The notes under the pieces are model-generated. The model searched no databases, was not told the DNA's origin, and saw nothing but the letters and a program-made list of their open reading frames with translations. A stretch of DNA of 64,000 nucleotides from Undibacterium sp. KW1 (GTDB lineage Bacteria > Pseudomonadota > Gammaproteobacteria > Burkholderiales > Burkholderiaceae_D): assembly GCF_009937955.1 (NCBI RefSeq), contig NZ_AP018439.1:3658001-3722000 (forward strand), read 5' to 3'. Position numbers and translations under genes: made by a program. Positions 9,266-17,957 of the stretch are shown in pieces (position 1 is the first letter of the stretch; each line of letters opens with the position of its first letter).

Positions 9266-10681
9266 TTACAATTTTCCCGCAGCATGCAGTAATTGCAGGC
9301 GGGCGAATTCATGGTCATAGAGTGCGTTATCGCGATTGGACAGTGCCTGCAAGCGGCGTGCCTCTGCATCAAGCACATCACTGTTCGGCGCCAGCCCTGA
9401 GCGGTAGCGCTCGCGTGCCAGAGACAGTGTTTCTTCGGCCTGTTCTACCGCCTTTTCCACCAATTGCATGCGCGCCCTGGTCTCTTGTTGTGTGAGCCAG
9501 GATTGCCGCACCTGCAAGGCGATGCGCTCACGGGTGTCAGCTTCCATTTCACTAATCGCCTGTGCTGTTGCAGAAAGCTGCGAAGCCTGATGTCGGACCA
9601 GCCCACCATCAAACAAATCCCATTTCATCACCACGCCTACATACCAGCCCTTGTCTTCAGCCAGGTAGCGGTTTTCCAGCTTGCTATAACCGGCAGTGAC
9701 GCCTATCTGCGGCATGTGTCCAGCAGCGACGCTATTGGCCTGTTTTTTGTAGGCCAGGCTTTGGCTGGATAACTCTTGTAACTCCTTGCGGTCATTGTTT
9801 GCAGACTGCAAAAGAGCAGGCAAATCTGCCATGGCGGGCTCTTTGTTAAAACCGGCAATATCCTGTATCTCGACCGCTCTTTCATATTCACGCCCCAGCC
9901 AGCGATTCAATGCTGCGCGAGCCAGCTCCAGCGCATTGTTTGCCTGCAGCCCAAGTTGACGTGCATTTGCCATCGCCACCTGGGTAGCCAGTAAATCGTG
10001 TCTGGCAGCATAGCCCTTGTCAAAGAGTGCCTGTACATCATCTACATGCTTGCTGACTGCAGCGACATGGCTGTTACTGACATGCACCGCATGCTCGGCG
10101 CGCAATACGGCGATATAACTTTGTGCAATCGCCAGCTTGAGGTCACTGCGGGTAAGCTGGGTGCGTGCCAGGTTCGCTTCGGATTGCGCCTGGGCTGCCT
10201 CAACGCCAGACGAAATTTTGCCGCTGGTATATACAGGTGCAGAAATGCTGAGACTACCGAAATAGGCCGATTCCTGCGCAAACGGCAGCGTAGTGCCTTT
10301 CAGCATGGGAAGCGCAGGTATATTCACTTTGGCTGCCGGTTCGCTTTCGGTGCGCATGTAGCCACTTTCCAGGCTCAGTTTAGGCAGGTAATTGGCTTGC
10401 GCAGAAGCCAGTTGATGTTGCGCCGACTGTTCTTTTTGCTGCGAAGCAGCAAGCACATGATTACGCTGCAAAGCGATGTTCCATACTTGCTCAAGGTTCT
10501 CTGCGGCAAGTGCTGGTACGCCAGTCAGTAAAATATTGATGCAGATCAAACTTTGTGCGAAAGCCTTGATTTTATTTGGCTTTCCAGCTGTTTCCAACAT
10601 GCCTGCACGAGTATCCATTTGCCTGCGCAGGGAAGGGTTTTGTGCGTCTCTACAGAGAGAAAGTGGTCTGAACAGTGTCAT
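9266..10681 (-). CDS. TolC-family outer-membrane efflux channel
   Basis: A protein of about 471 residues with the two repeated OEP domains of TolC-type channels (LEQVWNIALQRNHVLAAS and later AISEMEADTRERIALQVRQSW), ending in helices rich in Ala and Arg. A signal-like stretch (SLICINILLTGVPALAAEN) follows an unusually long basic N-terminus. The start is set at ATG 10681 (GGTGAA 6 nt upstream); an earlier in-frame ATG at 10732 would place the coding start inside the predicted promoter. It is the first gene of the exporter / fabI / maoC-pta / ackA series and is divergent from phaC. Confidence 0.88.
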   Translation of the reverse strand: MTLFRPLSLCRDAQNPSLRRQMDTRAGMLETAGKPNKIKAFAQSLICINILLTGVPALAAENLEQVWNIALQRNHVLAASQQKEQSAQHQLASAQANYLPKLSLESGYMRTESEPAAKVNIPALPMLKGTTLPFAQESAYFGSLSISAPVYTSGKISSGVEAAQAQSEANLARTQLTRSDLKLAIAQSYIAVLRAEHAVHVSNSHVAAVSKHVDDVQALFDKGYAARHDLLATQVAMANARQLGLQANNALELARAALNRWLGREYERAVEIQDIAGFNKEPAMADLPALLQSANNDRKELQELSSQSLAYKKQANSVAAGHMPQIGVTAGYSKLENRYLAEDKGWYVGVVMKWDLFDGGLVRHQASQLSATAQAISEMEADTRERIALQVRQSWLTQQETRARMQLVEKAVEQAEETLSLARERYRSGLAPNSDVLDAEARRLQALSNRDNALYDHEFARLQLLHAAGKL

Positions 10682-10709
10682 CTTGAATTCACCAAAAAAG
10701 AGTATCCTT

Positions 10710-10737
10710 AGTGTATTGCTGCATTTGCACAATGCAA
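10710..10737 (-). promoter_or_regulatory. Predicted sigma-70 promoter of the tolC-to-ackA operon
   Basis: On the minus strand TTGCAT (10732-10737) and TACACT (10710-10715) are separated by 16 nt, a good -35/-10 pair about 30 bp before the tolC start. A TGC-rich motif lies in the spacer and an 18-bp palindrome overlaps the -35 box, so binding at either should affect this promoter. Confidence 0.5.
10717..10729 (+). promoter_or_regulatory. TGC-rich motif upstream of phaC, shared with the phasin gene
   Basis: TGCTGCATTTGCA begins 89 bp before phaC. TGCTGCATTGCG begins 96 bp before the phasin gene at 58771. PHA regulators of the PhaR family are known to bind TGC-rich sites, so this may be a PhaR operator; the assignment is inference from motif, distance and the two target genes. 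Confidence 0.4.
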
Positions 10738-10753
10738 TTGATTCGAATCAATT
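10736..10753. promoter_or_regulatory. 18-bp perfect palindrome between tolC and phaC
   Basis: AATTGATTCGAATCAATT is its own reverse complement. It sits 52 bp before phaC and overlaps the predicted -35 box of the divergent tolC promoter. The size and symmetry suit a homodimeric repressor such as a TetR-family protein; no such regulator gene is in the window. Confidence 0.55.
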
Positions 10754-10805
10754 CAATAGACTGACATGTTTGCCAGAATAGGCTTACATCAACGAGGATG
10801 CGCCA

Positions 10806-12650
10806 ATGAAAACTGATTACAGCCCTGCCACCACCCCACAACAAGCCGGTCAAAAGAAAAACTATGCAAGCCCTGCCCGTCCGCTTTGCTATCTTGGTGA
10901 CGATGAGGCCGAAGTGCATCCTCTCGATATGGCCTTGCAAAACCATATTGCCAAATTGACCGGCGGCATCTCACCCGCCAGCGTGGCTCTCGCCTGGATG
11001 GACTGGGGCATGCATATCGCCGTGTCACCGGGAAAACAGCTGGAACTAAGTAATCTGCTGCAAAAACAAATCGCCAGTTGGCCCCAATTTCTGGCACCCG
11101 CGCTGACCGGAAAACCTGCAGAAACTGCAATGAATGCGGCAGGCGACAGCCGCTTTGCCGATGCAGGCTGGGCCAACTGGCCCTTCAACGCCATGAGCCA
11201 ATACTTCCTGCAAAGACAGGAGTTCTGGCAACATGCGACCAAGGGCGTGCGCGGCGTCACTGCGCATCATGAAAATGTCGTCAACTTCATGTCCAGGCAG
11301 TTACTGGACATGATGTCCCCGTCGAATTTTCCCTTGCTCAATCCCGAAGTCATCGCCACTACCCGGGCCACGGGCGCCAAGAACCTGATGACCGGCGCGG
11401 CGCACTGGATGCAGGATAATGGGCTGGAGTTTCAAGTGCCTGGGGTTGAAGCTGGCGAACATAAAACCGAGCAACTGGCATATCAACCAGGACGTGATGT
11501 TGCTGTCACTGAGGGCAAGGTGGTATTTCGCAATCACCTGATAGAACTCATACAATATGCCCCGCAGACCACAAAGGTGTATGCAGAGCCTGTCCTGATC
11601 GTACCTTCGTGGATCATGAAATATTACATCCTTGATCTGTCGCCACATAATTCCATGGTACGTTTCCTGGTCAGCCAGGGTCATACGGTATTCATGATTT
11701 CCTGGAAAAATCCTGGCAAAGAGGACCGTGACCTGGGCATGCAAGACTACCTCGACAGCGGCCTGTTTGCAGCACTGGGAGAAGTTGGCAAGTTGACTCA
11801 GCACAAAGCCGTGCACACGGTTGGTTACTGCCTAGGTGGCACCCTGCTAGGCATTGCCGCGGCGGCGCTGGCAAGCGATCACGCAAGGGAATACGCACAC
11901 CATTTGCCGCCTGTGCAAACGGTCAATCTGCTGGCTGCACAAACTGATTTCAGCGAGCCTGGCGAACTTGGCCTGTTCATAGATGAAAGCCAGATTGCCA
12001 TGCTGGACGCCCAAATGTGGGAGCAAGGTTACCTGACCGGTGAGCAGATGACGGGTTCATTTCAATTGCTGAATTCGCGCGACCTGATCTGGTCAAAAAT
12101 CATGCGTGAATATCAGCTGGGTACACGCAATTCGCCAAATGATCTGATGTCCTGGAATGCGGATACCACCCGCATGCCTTATCGCATGCATAGTGAATAT
12201 TTAAAACACCTGTTCCTGCACAATGACCTGGCAGAAGGCCGCTATGAAGTGCATGGCCATGCCGTAGCATTGAATAATATACACGCCCCCATGTACGTGG
12301 TTGGCACGGCACGCGACCATGTTTCACCGTGGCGTTCTGTGTATAAAATCCATGTGCTGACCGATGCGCCTATCGACTTTGTACTGGCGTCTGGCGGCCA
12401 CAATGCTGGCATAGTTTCAGAACCGGGACATGCGCATCGCAGCTTTCAACATTTGCCATCTGATCAGCGCGGCCAGTCTTTCCAGCAGGCCGAAGACTGG
12501 GTCAAGGCGGCAACAACGGAGACAGGCTCATGGTGGATACATTGGCAAGCTTGGCTGGCACGGCATTCCAGCAGCACACAAGTGAAGGCAAGAGTTGTCA
12601 GCGATAAAGAACTGGGTGTTGCGCCAGGCAGTTATGTATTTGAAAAATAA
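10806..12650 (+). CDS. phaC: Class I poly(3-hydroxyalkanoate) synthase
   Basis: A 614-residue PHA polymerase that joins (R)-3-hydroxyacyl-CoA into polyester on granules. The lipase-box-like GYCLGG carries nucleophile C342, with D504 (ARDHVSPW) and H532 (SGGHNAGIV) completing the triad. The N-terminal PhaC_N region (SRQLLDMMSPSNFPLLNPEV) and the conserved end (PGSYVFEK) are present, and the length fits class I. No phaA, phaB or phaE is adjacent. Instead the gene is divergent from an exporter / fabI / maoC-pta / ackA operon whose MaoC domain could provide its hydroxyacyl-CoA. This may be an additional synthase with a substrate range different from a main phaCAB locus elsewhere. Confidence 0.95.
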   Translation: MKTDYSPATTPQQAGQKKNYASPARPLCYLGDDEAEVHPLDMALQNHIAKLTGGISPASVALAWMDWGMHIAVSPGKQLELSNLLQKQIASWPQFLAPALTGKPAETAMNAAGDSRFADAGWANWPFNAMSQYFLQRQEFWQHATKGVRGVTAHHENVVNFMSRQLLDMMSPSNFPLLNPEVIATTRATGAKNLMTGAAHWMQDNGLEFQVPGVEAGEHKTEQLAYQPGRDVAVTEGKVVFRNHLIELIQYAPQTTKVYAEPVLIVPSWIMKYYILDLSPHNSMVRFLVSQGHTVFMISWKNPGKEDRDLGMQDYLDSGLFAALGEVGKLTQHKAVHTVGYCLGGTLLGIAAAALASDHAREYAHHLPPVQTVNLLAAQTDFSEPGELGLFIDESQIAMLDAQMWEQGYLTGEQMTGSFQLLNSRDLIWSKIMREYQLGTRNSPNDLMSWNADTTRMPYRMHSEYLKHLFLHNDLAEGRYEVHGHAVALNNIHAPMYVVGTARDHVSPWRSVYKIHVLTDAPIDFVLASGGHNAGIVSEPGHAHRSFQHLPSDQRGQSFQQAEDWVKAATTETGSWWIHWQAWLARHSSSTQVKARVVSDKELGVAPGSYVFEK

Positions 12651-12705
12651 GCTTAAATAGTCGCATTAGGAAGTTATAGCGTCACCATAAGGAGTAAAAT
12701 ATTTT

Positions 12706-13542
12706 TTGATATGGCGAATCTCAAGGCAGGAAAAGATCGCAGTGACGATATTAAAAAAAGCACATCAAAAAAGAAGATACTTCCTGGGCGCTCTTACCTC
12801 GCTGTATTTCACAGCGGGCTGGGCGGCAGAGCCGCGCAAACTCGTCCTGCTGATTGCAGAATCGAATGCCACCAATACCCCGCAGGTGCCGTATAACCCC
12901 ATATTTCAGCAAGCCGTGGCTTATGTGGAAAAGGAGCTGCACCTGCAATTTGAGTACAGACGTTATCCCTGGAAACGTCTGTTGCAAAGCCTGAATGAGG
13001 GTGAAGGCTTGGCTTTTGGTTTGTCAAAAACCAGGGAACGGGCACAAACCCTGCATTTTTCCCTGCCCGCTTTTGCTACCCATGTCTGGCTGGTCGTCAG
13101 AAGTGATCAAGCTTTTGCGTTTTCCCGCCTCGCCGACCTGCAGGGCAAAACCGTGGGCATGGTAAGAGGCTCTACCTATGGCGATGAATTTGAAAAGGCA
13201 AAATCCGAGTTATTGCTGTTAGAAGAAGATCTGTATTCCCTGCCCTCCCGCCTGAAAAAATTATTGAACAGGCGCACGGATGTCATGCTGTTCAGTCACC
13301 ATGATCCTGACCCGCGCAAGGTCGAAGCCATGCTCAACAAGGCCATGCCCGACATAGCACCAGATACGCCCATGCCACCTGGTGTTTCATTCAAGGTACT
13401 GGATAAGTTTTTATCCGTGGATTACATCCACTTTGCAATACTGGCATCCAAAGATGATGGCATCATTGAACAGATAGACAAGGTCATCAGGAAAGGCCAG
13501 CAAGAAGGCTCTTTACCCGCTATCCATCTGACAAAAAAATGA
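12706..13542 (+). CDS. Periplasmic solute-binding protein (SBP_bac_3-like)
   Basis: About 278 residues with a signal peptide (basic HQKRRYFLG, then a hydrophobic core, cleavage near GWAAEP) and a two-lobed amino-acid-type binding fold: EYRRYPWKRLLQSLNEGEG, FGLSKTRERAQTLHFSLPAF, LQGKTVGMVRGSTYGDEFEKA split over the lobes. No transporter permease or ATPase is nearby, so it may be a sensor or orphan binding protein rather than part of a transporter. Two starts are possible: TTG 12706 with AAGGAG 11 nt upstream, or GTG 12742 with AGGAAA upstream, the latter giving the more typical signal peptide. A similar orphan binding protein lies at 62542-63318. Confidence 0.75.
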   Translation: MIWRISRQEKIAVTILKKAHQKRRYFLGALTSLYFTAGWAAEPRKLVLLIAESNATNTPQVPYNPIFQQAVAYVEKELHLQFEYRRYPWKRLLQSLNEGEGLAFGLSKTRERAQTLHFSLPAFATHVWLVVRSDQAFAFSRLADLQGKTVGMVRGSTYGDEFEKAKSELLLLEEDLYSLPSRLKKLLNRRTDVMLFSHHDPDPRKVEAMLNKAMPDIAPDTPMPPGVSFKVLDKFLSVDYIHFAILASKDDGIIEQIDKVIRKGQQEGSLPAIHLTKK

Positions 13543-13572
13543 TGTGTTGTCAGTGTTCTATTCAAGGATTTT

Positions 13573-15558
13573 TCACACCTCCAGACAATACAGTTTGACT
13601 TGATCCCGCCCACCCGCTTTGGCGGCATACATAGCGAGGTCAGCCTTCTTGGCCAATTCAATTTCGGTTGCCCCATGGTCGGGATAAATGGCGACACCTA
13701 TGCTTGCCGACACTGTATGCTCATTGCCTGCAATGACAAACGGCTGCCCAAGTGCAGCACGTATTTTTTCTGCCAACAGACAGGCACTCTGCTCATCACT
13801 GACGTTCAAAGTCAGCGCAACGAATTCATCGCCACCTATGCGTCCTACCGTATCAGAATCGCGCAGACAATGCTTCATGCGTTCTGCCGCCTGCTGCAAA
13901 AGAATGTCACCTACTGCATGGCCATAGGTATCATTCACAGGTTTGAAGCGATCCAGATCTATGTACATGAGCGCCAGGCGGGTATTGTTTCTTTTCGCCA
14001 GTGCCAGCCCCTGCGCCAGCCGTTCAAAGAACAGGGTGCGGTTTGGCAAGTGCGTCAGACTGTCGTGATGCGCCAGATAGGCCAGCTTGTCATTGACTTC
14101 CTTGCGCACACTGACATCGACTTTGACGGCGACATAATGACGGGTCTTGCCTTTGCTGTCCTTGACAGGGGCAATGTGTGCCTCTTCCCAATATGCCTCG
14201 CCGTTTTTGCGGCGATTGATCAATTCACCCGTCCAGACTTCACCTCGCAAGAGCTGCGTCCACATGGCCTGATAGGTTTCGGCAGGTACCTGGCCAGATT
14301 GCAGGATACTCGGTTTTTTACCGATGACTTCTTCAGCAGAATAACCCGTTTCCAGAATGAAGTGCGGGTTCACGTATTCGATCACACTATTGACATCAGT
14401 GATGATCACCGAGGTCGGGCTGTGCTCTATGGCAGACGACAGGAGATTAAGTCTTAATGCATTTCTCTTTAATTCATCCAGACTGTTTGCCAGCTTTTGA
14501 TTGACCTTGAAAATATACAATGCCACGCCACCGATTATACTGACAAAGACCAGGGCAAGTGCACCCCAGAAATACAACCAGCGCAAATTCACGTTGGGAT
14601 TGGCGTCATACAAAAAATCATCCAGAGGATAACTGGCTGGCAGCATGCCCAGCTCTGCGTAAGTATCTGCTATATGACGCCAGCGCCCTGGATTCATATA
14701 CCCTATCGCGATCAGTTCCCGGCTCAGCAAATAACTGGTTTGTGCTGCTTCATACTGAAAAAATTTCTTGTTGTGCTGCCCCACATCTGTACTCTTGTAG
14801 CGCTGCAATATCATGTCTATGATTTCATCCTGATGGCTCATCGCATATTCCCAGCCACGCAAACTGGCAGCGCGAAAGGCTTTTACACGTTCAGGATGGG
14901 TACGTATCTCGTTCTCGCTAGTGAACAGATTATCGCCATAAAAGTCGATACCGGCAGCGCGCGGCGTGTAGATAGTGTAGGCAACGCCCGCCTGCCCGAG
15001 GCGAAATGGCTCATTGGTCAGGTAAGCAGAAATGACATCGACTTTCCCTTGTATCAAATCATTAAGATTGAAGCTGTGTTCGATTTGCTGCAGTTGCTCG
15101 AAAGGCACATTTTCACGCCTGAGATAGGCAAGCAATTCCTGCGACTGCGGCTCCAGCATCATGCGCTTGCCCTTGAGCTCGTGCACAGTCTGTACATCGT
15201 TCTCTTTTCTGGATAGCAGTATCAATGGGGAATGCTGAAATATGACAGCCAGGGCAACCACGGGCTGACCTGCCTTGCGGGCAAGTATCAGGCTGCTGGT
15301 GCCAACACCATATTCTGCCTTGCCTGTAACGACCTGATTGATGACGTCCAAACCTGGCTGGGCTGGCAAAATATCAACGTCGAGGCCTGCTTCCCGGTAA
15401 TAACCCAGCTCTTTTGCGGCGTAATATCCGGCAAACTGAAATGCATGAGTCCACTTGAGTTGCAGATGTATTTTGTCAACGGCCAAACTGGCAGGCGCGA
15501 GCAGGAATTGCATGCAAAAGCATGTCAGGCTCAGCCACAACTTTCCATGCTTGGTCAT
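13573..15558 (-). CDS. Membrane diguanylate cyclase with periplasmic NMT1-like sensor and PAS
   Basis: A 661-residue protein. After a signal anchor comes an NMT1/THI5-like periplasmic binding domain (LQLKWTHAFQFAGYYAAKELGYYREAGLDV and on), then one membrane span (LYFWGALALVFVSIIGGVALYIF), a PAS domain (SVIEYVNPHFILETGYSAEEVIGK) and a GGDEF domain. The catalytic GGDEF is intact at 575-579, and RDSD at 566-569 is the canonical inhibitory RxxD site five residues before it, so it should make c-di-GMP with product inhibition. The sensor fold resembles pyrimidine precursor binding proteins, so the ligand may be a thiamine-precursor-like or other small molecule. The start is set at ATG 15558; an upstream extension to 15645 lacks a plausible signal sequence. 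Confidence 0.88.
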   Translation of the reverse strand: MTKHGKLWLSLTCFCMQFLLAPASLAVDKIHLQLKWTHAFQFAGYYAAKELGYYREAGLDVDILPAQPGLDVINQVVTGKAEYGVGTSSLILARKAGQPVVALAVIFQHSPLILLSRKENDVQTVHELKGKRMMLEPQSQELLAYLRRENVPFEQLQQIEHSFNLNDLIQGKVDVISAYLTNEPFRLGQAGVAYTIYTPRAAGIDFYGDNLFTSENEIRTHPERVKAFRAASLRGWEYAMSHQDEIIDMILQRYKSTDVGQHNKKFFQYEAAQTSYLLSRELIAIGYMNPGRWRHIADTYAELGMLPASYPLDDFLYDANPNVNLRWLYFWGALALVFVSIIGGVALYIFKVNQKLANSLDELKRNALRLNLLSSAIEHSPTSVIITDVNSVIEYVNPHFILETGYSAEEVIGKKPSILQSGQVPAETYQAMWTQLLRGEVWTGELINRRKNGEAYWEEAHIAPVKDSKGKTRHYVAVKVDVSVRKEVNDKLAYLAHHDSLTHLPNRTLFFERLAQGLALAKRNNTRLALMYIDLDRFKPVNDTYGHAVGDILLQQAAERMKHCLRDSDTVGRIGGDEFVALTLNVSDEQSACLLAEKIRAALGQPFVIAGNEHTVSASIGVAIYPDHGATEIELAKKADLAMYAAKAGGRDQVKLYCLEV

Positions 15559-15728
15559 AGTTGCAATGTAAAATAATATTAATAAGCCTGGCATTTTTGC
15601 CATGCAGCCTGGTGCGTTTATGCAGCATTCACAGGCAGCAGTCACAAAGGTGTGGACTACCGGCAGAGCACCAACTTATTTCCATCTTACAATAACTGGC
15701 TATGTCAATTGCGGCTTTACACAATCAT

Positions 15729-16301
15729 TTACAGTCGCAATCGCTTGCGAATTCGGCTCAATGCTTCAGGCGTCACACCGAGATAACGTGCAATATCGCG
15801 CAGTTGCAATTGCTCTGCCAATTCGGGATAGGTTGTTAAGAATGACAGGTATCTGTCTTCCGGCGTCATGGTCAGTAACTCACGTTCCCTCTGCTCTTTC
15901 CTGACTATGTGCTGCTCCAGCAACTGCCGTATGGCTTTTTGCCACGGAGGGTATTGATCGCACAATTGCCTGACAGGTGCGTAATCAACCTGTTCAAGCA
16001 CGCATTCATCAATGGCAGCGGCGAAATAGTCCGTGGCTTGCCCGGATATCAAGACATTTGGGCATGCAAAGAAATCGCCAGGACCAATAAAGGATTTGAT
16101 CCACTCTACGCCATCAATCCCCAGGTAGGTCAGCTTCACAATGCCACTGGTAACCACATAGACATAGGGTTGCCATTCACCAGCCGCGAACACCAGCTCG
16201 CCTTTGTGGAAGTGTAATTTTTTCGTGAAAGGGCGCAGGATATCCCATCCAGGCAAGGCCGCGCCTGCGGCCTGCTCCATCAAACGTCTGGTATGGGTCA
16301 T
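15729..16301 (-). CDS. Crp/Fnr-family transcription regulator
   Basis: A protein of 190 residues with an N-terminal cyclic-nucleotide-binding-like barrel (FHKGELVFAAGEWQPYVYVVTSGIVKL, FIGPGDFFACPNV in pieces) and a C-terminal helix-turn-helix of the form LRDIARYLGVTPEALSRIRKRL. No N-terminal cysteine cluster for an iron-sulfur centre is seen. ATG 16301 is chosen because it overlaps the waaF stop in an ATGA arrangement; the frame stays open to 16358 inside waaF. It is the last gene of the waaF run, and its targets are unknown. Confidence 0.88.
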   Translation of the reverse strand: MTHTRRLMEQAAGAALPGWDILRPFTKKLHFHKGELVFAAGEWQPYVYVVTSGIVKLTYLGIDGVEWIKSFIGPGDFFACPNVLISGQATDYFAAAIDECVLEQVDYAPVRQLCDQYPPWQKAIRQLLEQHIVRKEQRERELLTMTPEDRYLSFLTTYPELAEQLQLRDIARYLGVTPEALSRIRKRLRL

Positions 16302-17365
16302 GACAAAGCGGGTAATGGCAAACGTGTGGACGTCAATATAGCCTGCAGAGGTTGCCATACCAATTGGCTATCAAGCTTGTTCATGCAGTCATGATGACCC
16401 AGAGGACATTCCCTTTGCCTGCATGGCGCGCAGGACAGACGCAGCGACAGGGAGTGGGCGATATCAGAAAATGGCGGTGCATGATCAGGATCAGTCGGGC
16501 CGTAGATAGCAATCACAGGTCTGTTCAATGCCGAAGCAATATGCAACAAGCCAGAATCATTTGACACCATGGCGTCGCTTGCTGCTATCAGTGCCAGCGC
16601 CTGATCAAGCTTGGTCTTGCCAGCGAACTGATGAACTGCAGGACAAGCTGCCTGTATCTGTTGGCAAACTTCAACATCCTTGGGTGAGCCCAGCAAGACA
16701 ATTTGTGCATCTGGATGTGCTCGCAGGATGGTCATTGCCAGTTCCGCAAAATGGCTGACAGGCCAGCGCTTGGCATTGCCAAATTCTGCACCAGGTGCAA
16801 AGCAGATCAAAGGCTGTTCTGCCGACAAGCCCATCTCCTGCAAGACGGCATTTATCTGTGCGGGGGCAATTTGCAAGCGCGGTTTTGGAAAGCTCTGCAC
16901 CAGATCAGTTACTGGCGCATGCGCCAGCGCTGCATAAAATGCCACCATGGGTCGCGGTGCGGACTTGCTGTCTTGATGCATGACATTGATGAGGCCATAA
17001 CGGCTCTCCCCCTTGTACCCCACCCGCTTTTTGATACCAGCCATCCAGGGCAGCAGTGCAAATTTCAGGGTATTAGGCAACACATAGGCGGCAGCATAGC
17101 CACGCTGGCGCAAGATTTTTGCATAGCGCCAACGTTCACGCAATTGCAGTGAGCCATGCTTGAAAGGTGTTTCCAGTACCGTATCCACTTCCACCATAGC
17201 GCGCAAAACCGGCGCTACCCAGGCGGGTGCCAGCACATCGATCGCAGCTTGCGGATGGTCGCGCTTCAGTAGTTGCAACAAAGGCTGGGCCATGACGGCA
17301 TCGCCTATCCAGTTGGGGGCAATGACGAGAATGCGGCTGGCAGGACTGTGCACGACGACACTCAT
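16298..17365 (-). CDS. waaF: ADP-heptose:LPS heptosyltransferase II
   Basis: A 355-residue GT9-family glycosyltransferase that adds the second L-glycero-D-manno-heptose to the LPS inner core on the cytoplasmic face. Typical WaaF segments are ILVIAPNWIGDAVMAQPLL at the N-terminus, FAPGAEFGNAKRWP and the nucleotide-sugar region SNDSGLLHIASALNRPVIAIYG in two parts, followed by the cysteine pair in SCAPCRQRECPLGHHDC near the end. Start and stop overlap both neighbours by 4 bp. With msbA and the ligase-like gene upstream it forms an LPS assembly group. Confidence 0.93.
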   Translation of the reverse strand: MSVVVHSPASRILVIAPNWIGDAVMAQPLLQLLKRDHPQAAIDVLAPAWVAPVLRAMVEVDTVLETPFKHGSLQLRERWRYAKILRQRGYAAAYVLPNTLKFALLPWMAGIKKRVGYKGESRYGLINVMHQDSKSAPRPMVAFYAALAHAPVTDLVQSFPKPRLQIAPAQINAVLQEMGLSAEQPLICFAPGAEFGNAKRWPVSHFAELAMTILRAHPDAQIVLLGSPKDVEVCQQIQAACPAVHQFAGKTKLDQALALIAASDAMVSNDSGLLHIASALNRPVIAIYGPTDPDHAPPFSDIAHSLSLRLSCAPCRQRECPLGHHDCMNKLDSQLVWQPLQAILTSTRLPLPALS

Positions 17366-17940
17366 CTTGGCGTGCGCCCCATGAGAAAGAACTCATCATT
17401 TGGCCGCATGGAAATCACATTTGCCATGCGGTTCGACAAGCCAAAGAATGCGGTGATGGCTGCGATATCCCAGATATCTTCATCATCAAAGCCATGACTG
17501 TGCAACAAGGCGTAATCAGCATCATTGACGCTTTGCGAATCCAGGCAAACCTTGATCGCAAAATCCAGCATGGCGCTTTGGCGCGGCGTGATCTCTGCTT
17601 TTAAATGATTGACGGCGACCTGGTCAGCCACCAGAGTATTTTTGGCATAGATACGCAGAATCGCACCGTGAGCCACCACGCAATACAGGCAATTGTTTTT
17701 GGCGCTGGTGGCAGTAACTATCATTTCACGCTCGGCCTTGTTCAAGTTGCCTGAGGTTTTCAGCATCAGGGCATCGTGATAGGCAAAGAAGGCGCGGAAT
17801 TCATCTGGCCTGTGGGCCAGTGTCAGGAATACGTTCGGTACGAAACCGGCTTTTTCCTGCACGGCCAATACCTTCTCGCGTATATCGTCAGGCAGGTCCT
17901 TTATTTCTGGAACAGGGAAACGGGAAATCGCAGTAGTCAT
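17362..17940 (-). CDS. Peroxidase-related AhpD-fold protein
   Basis: A 192-residue carboxymuconolactone decarboxylase/AhpD-type protein of the peroxidase-related subfamily. The redox motif CLYCVVAHG supplies the C-x-x-C pair and the conserved His; KAEREMIVTATSAKNN precedes it, as in the family. It is expected to reduce peroxides in the cytoplasm with a thiol partner. ATG 17940 has GGAG 5 nt upstream and starts 17 bp after msbA ends; an earlier ATG at 17961 overlaps msbA. It sits, unexpectedly, between two LPS genes and overlaps waaF by 4 bp. Confidence 0.88.
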   Translation of the reverse strand: MTTAISRFPVPEIKDLPDDIREKVLAVQEKAGFVPNVFLTLAHRPDEFRAFFAYHDALMLKTSGNLNKAEREMIVTATSAKNNCLYCVVAHGAILRIYAKNTLVADQVAVNHLKAEITPRQSAMLDFAIKVCLDSQSVNDADYALLHSHGFDDEDIWDIAAITAFFGLSNRMANVISMRPNDEFFLMGRTPR

Positions 17941-17957
17941 GGCTTCTCCTTTTTCAA

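Noticed and set aside
13600..14457. Plus-strand open frame of 285 codons opposite the PAS-GGDEF domains
   Set aside because: Shadow of a strongly conserved coding region on the other strand.
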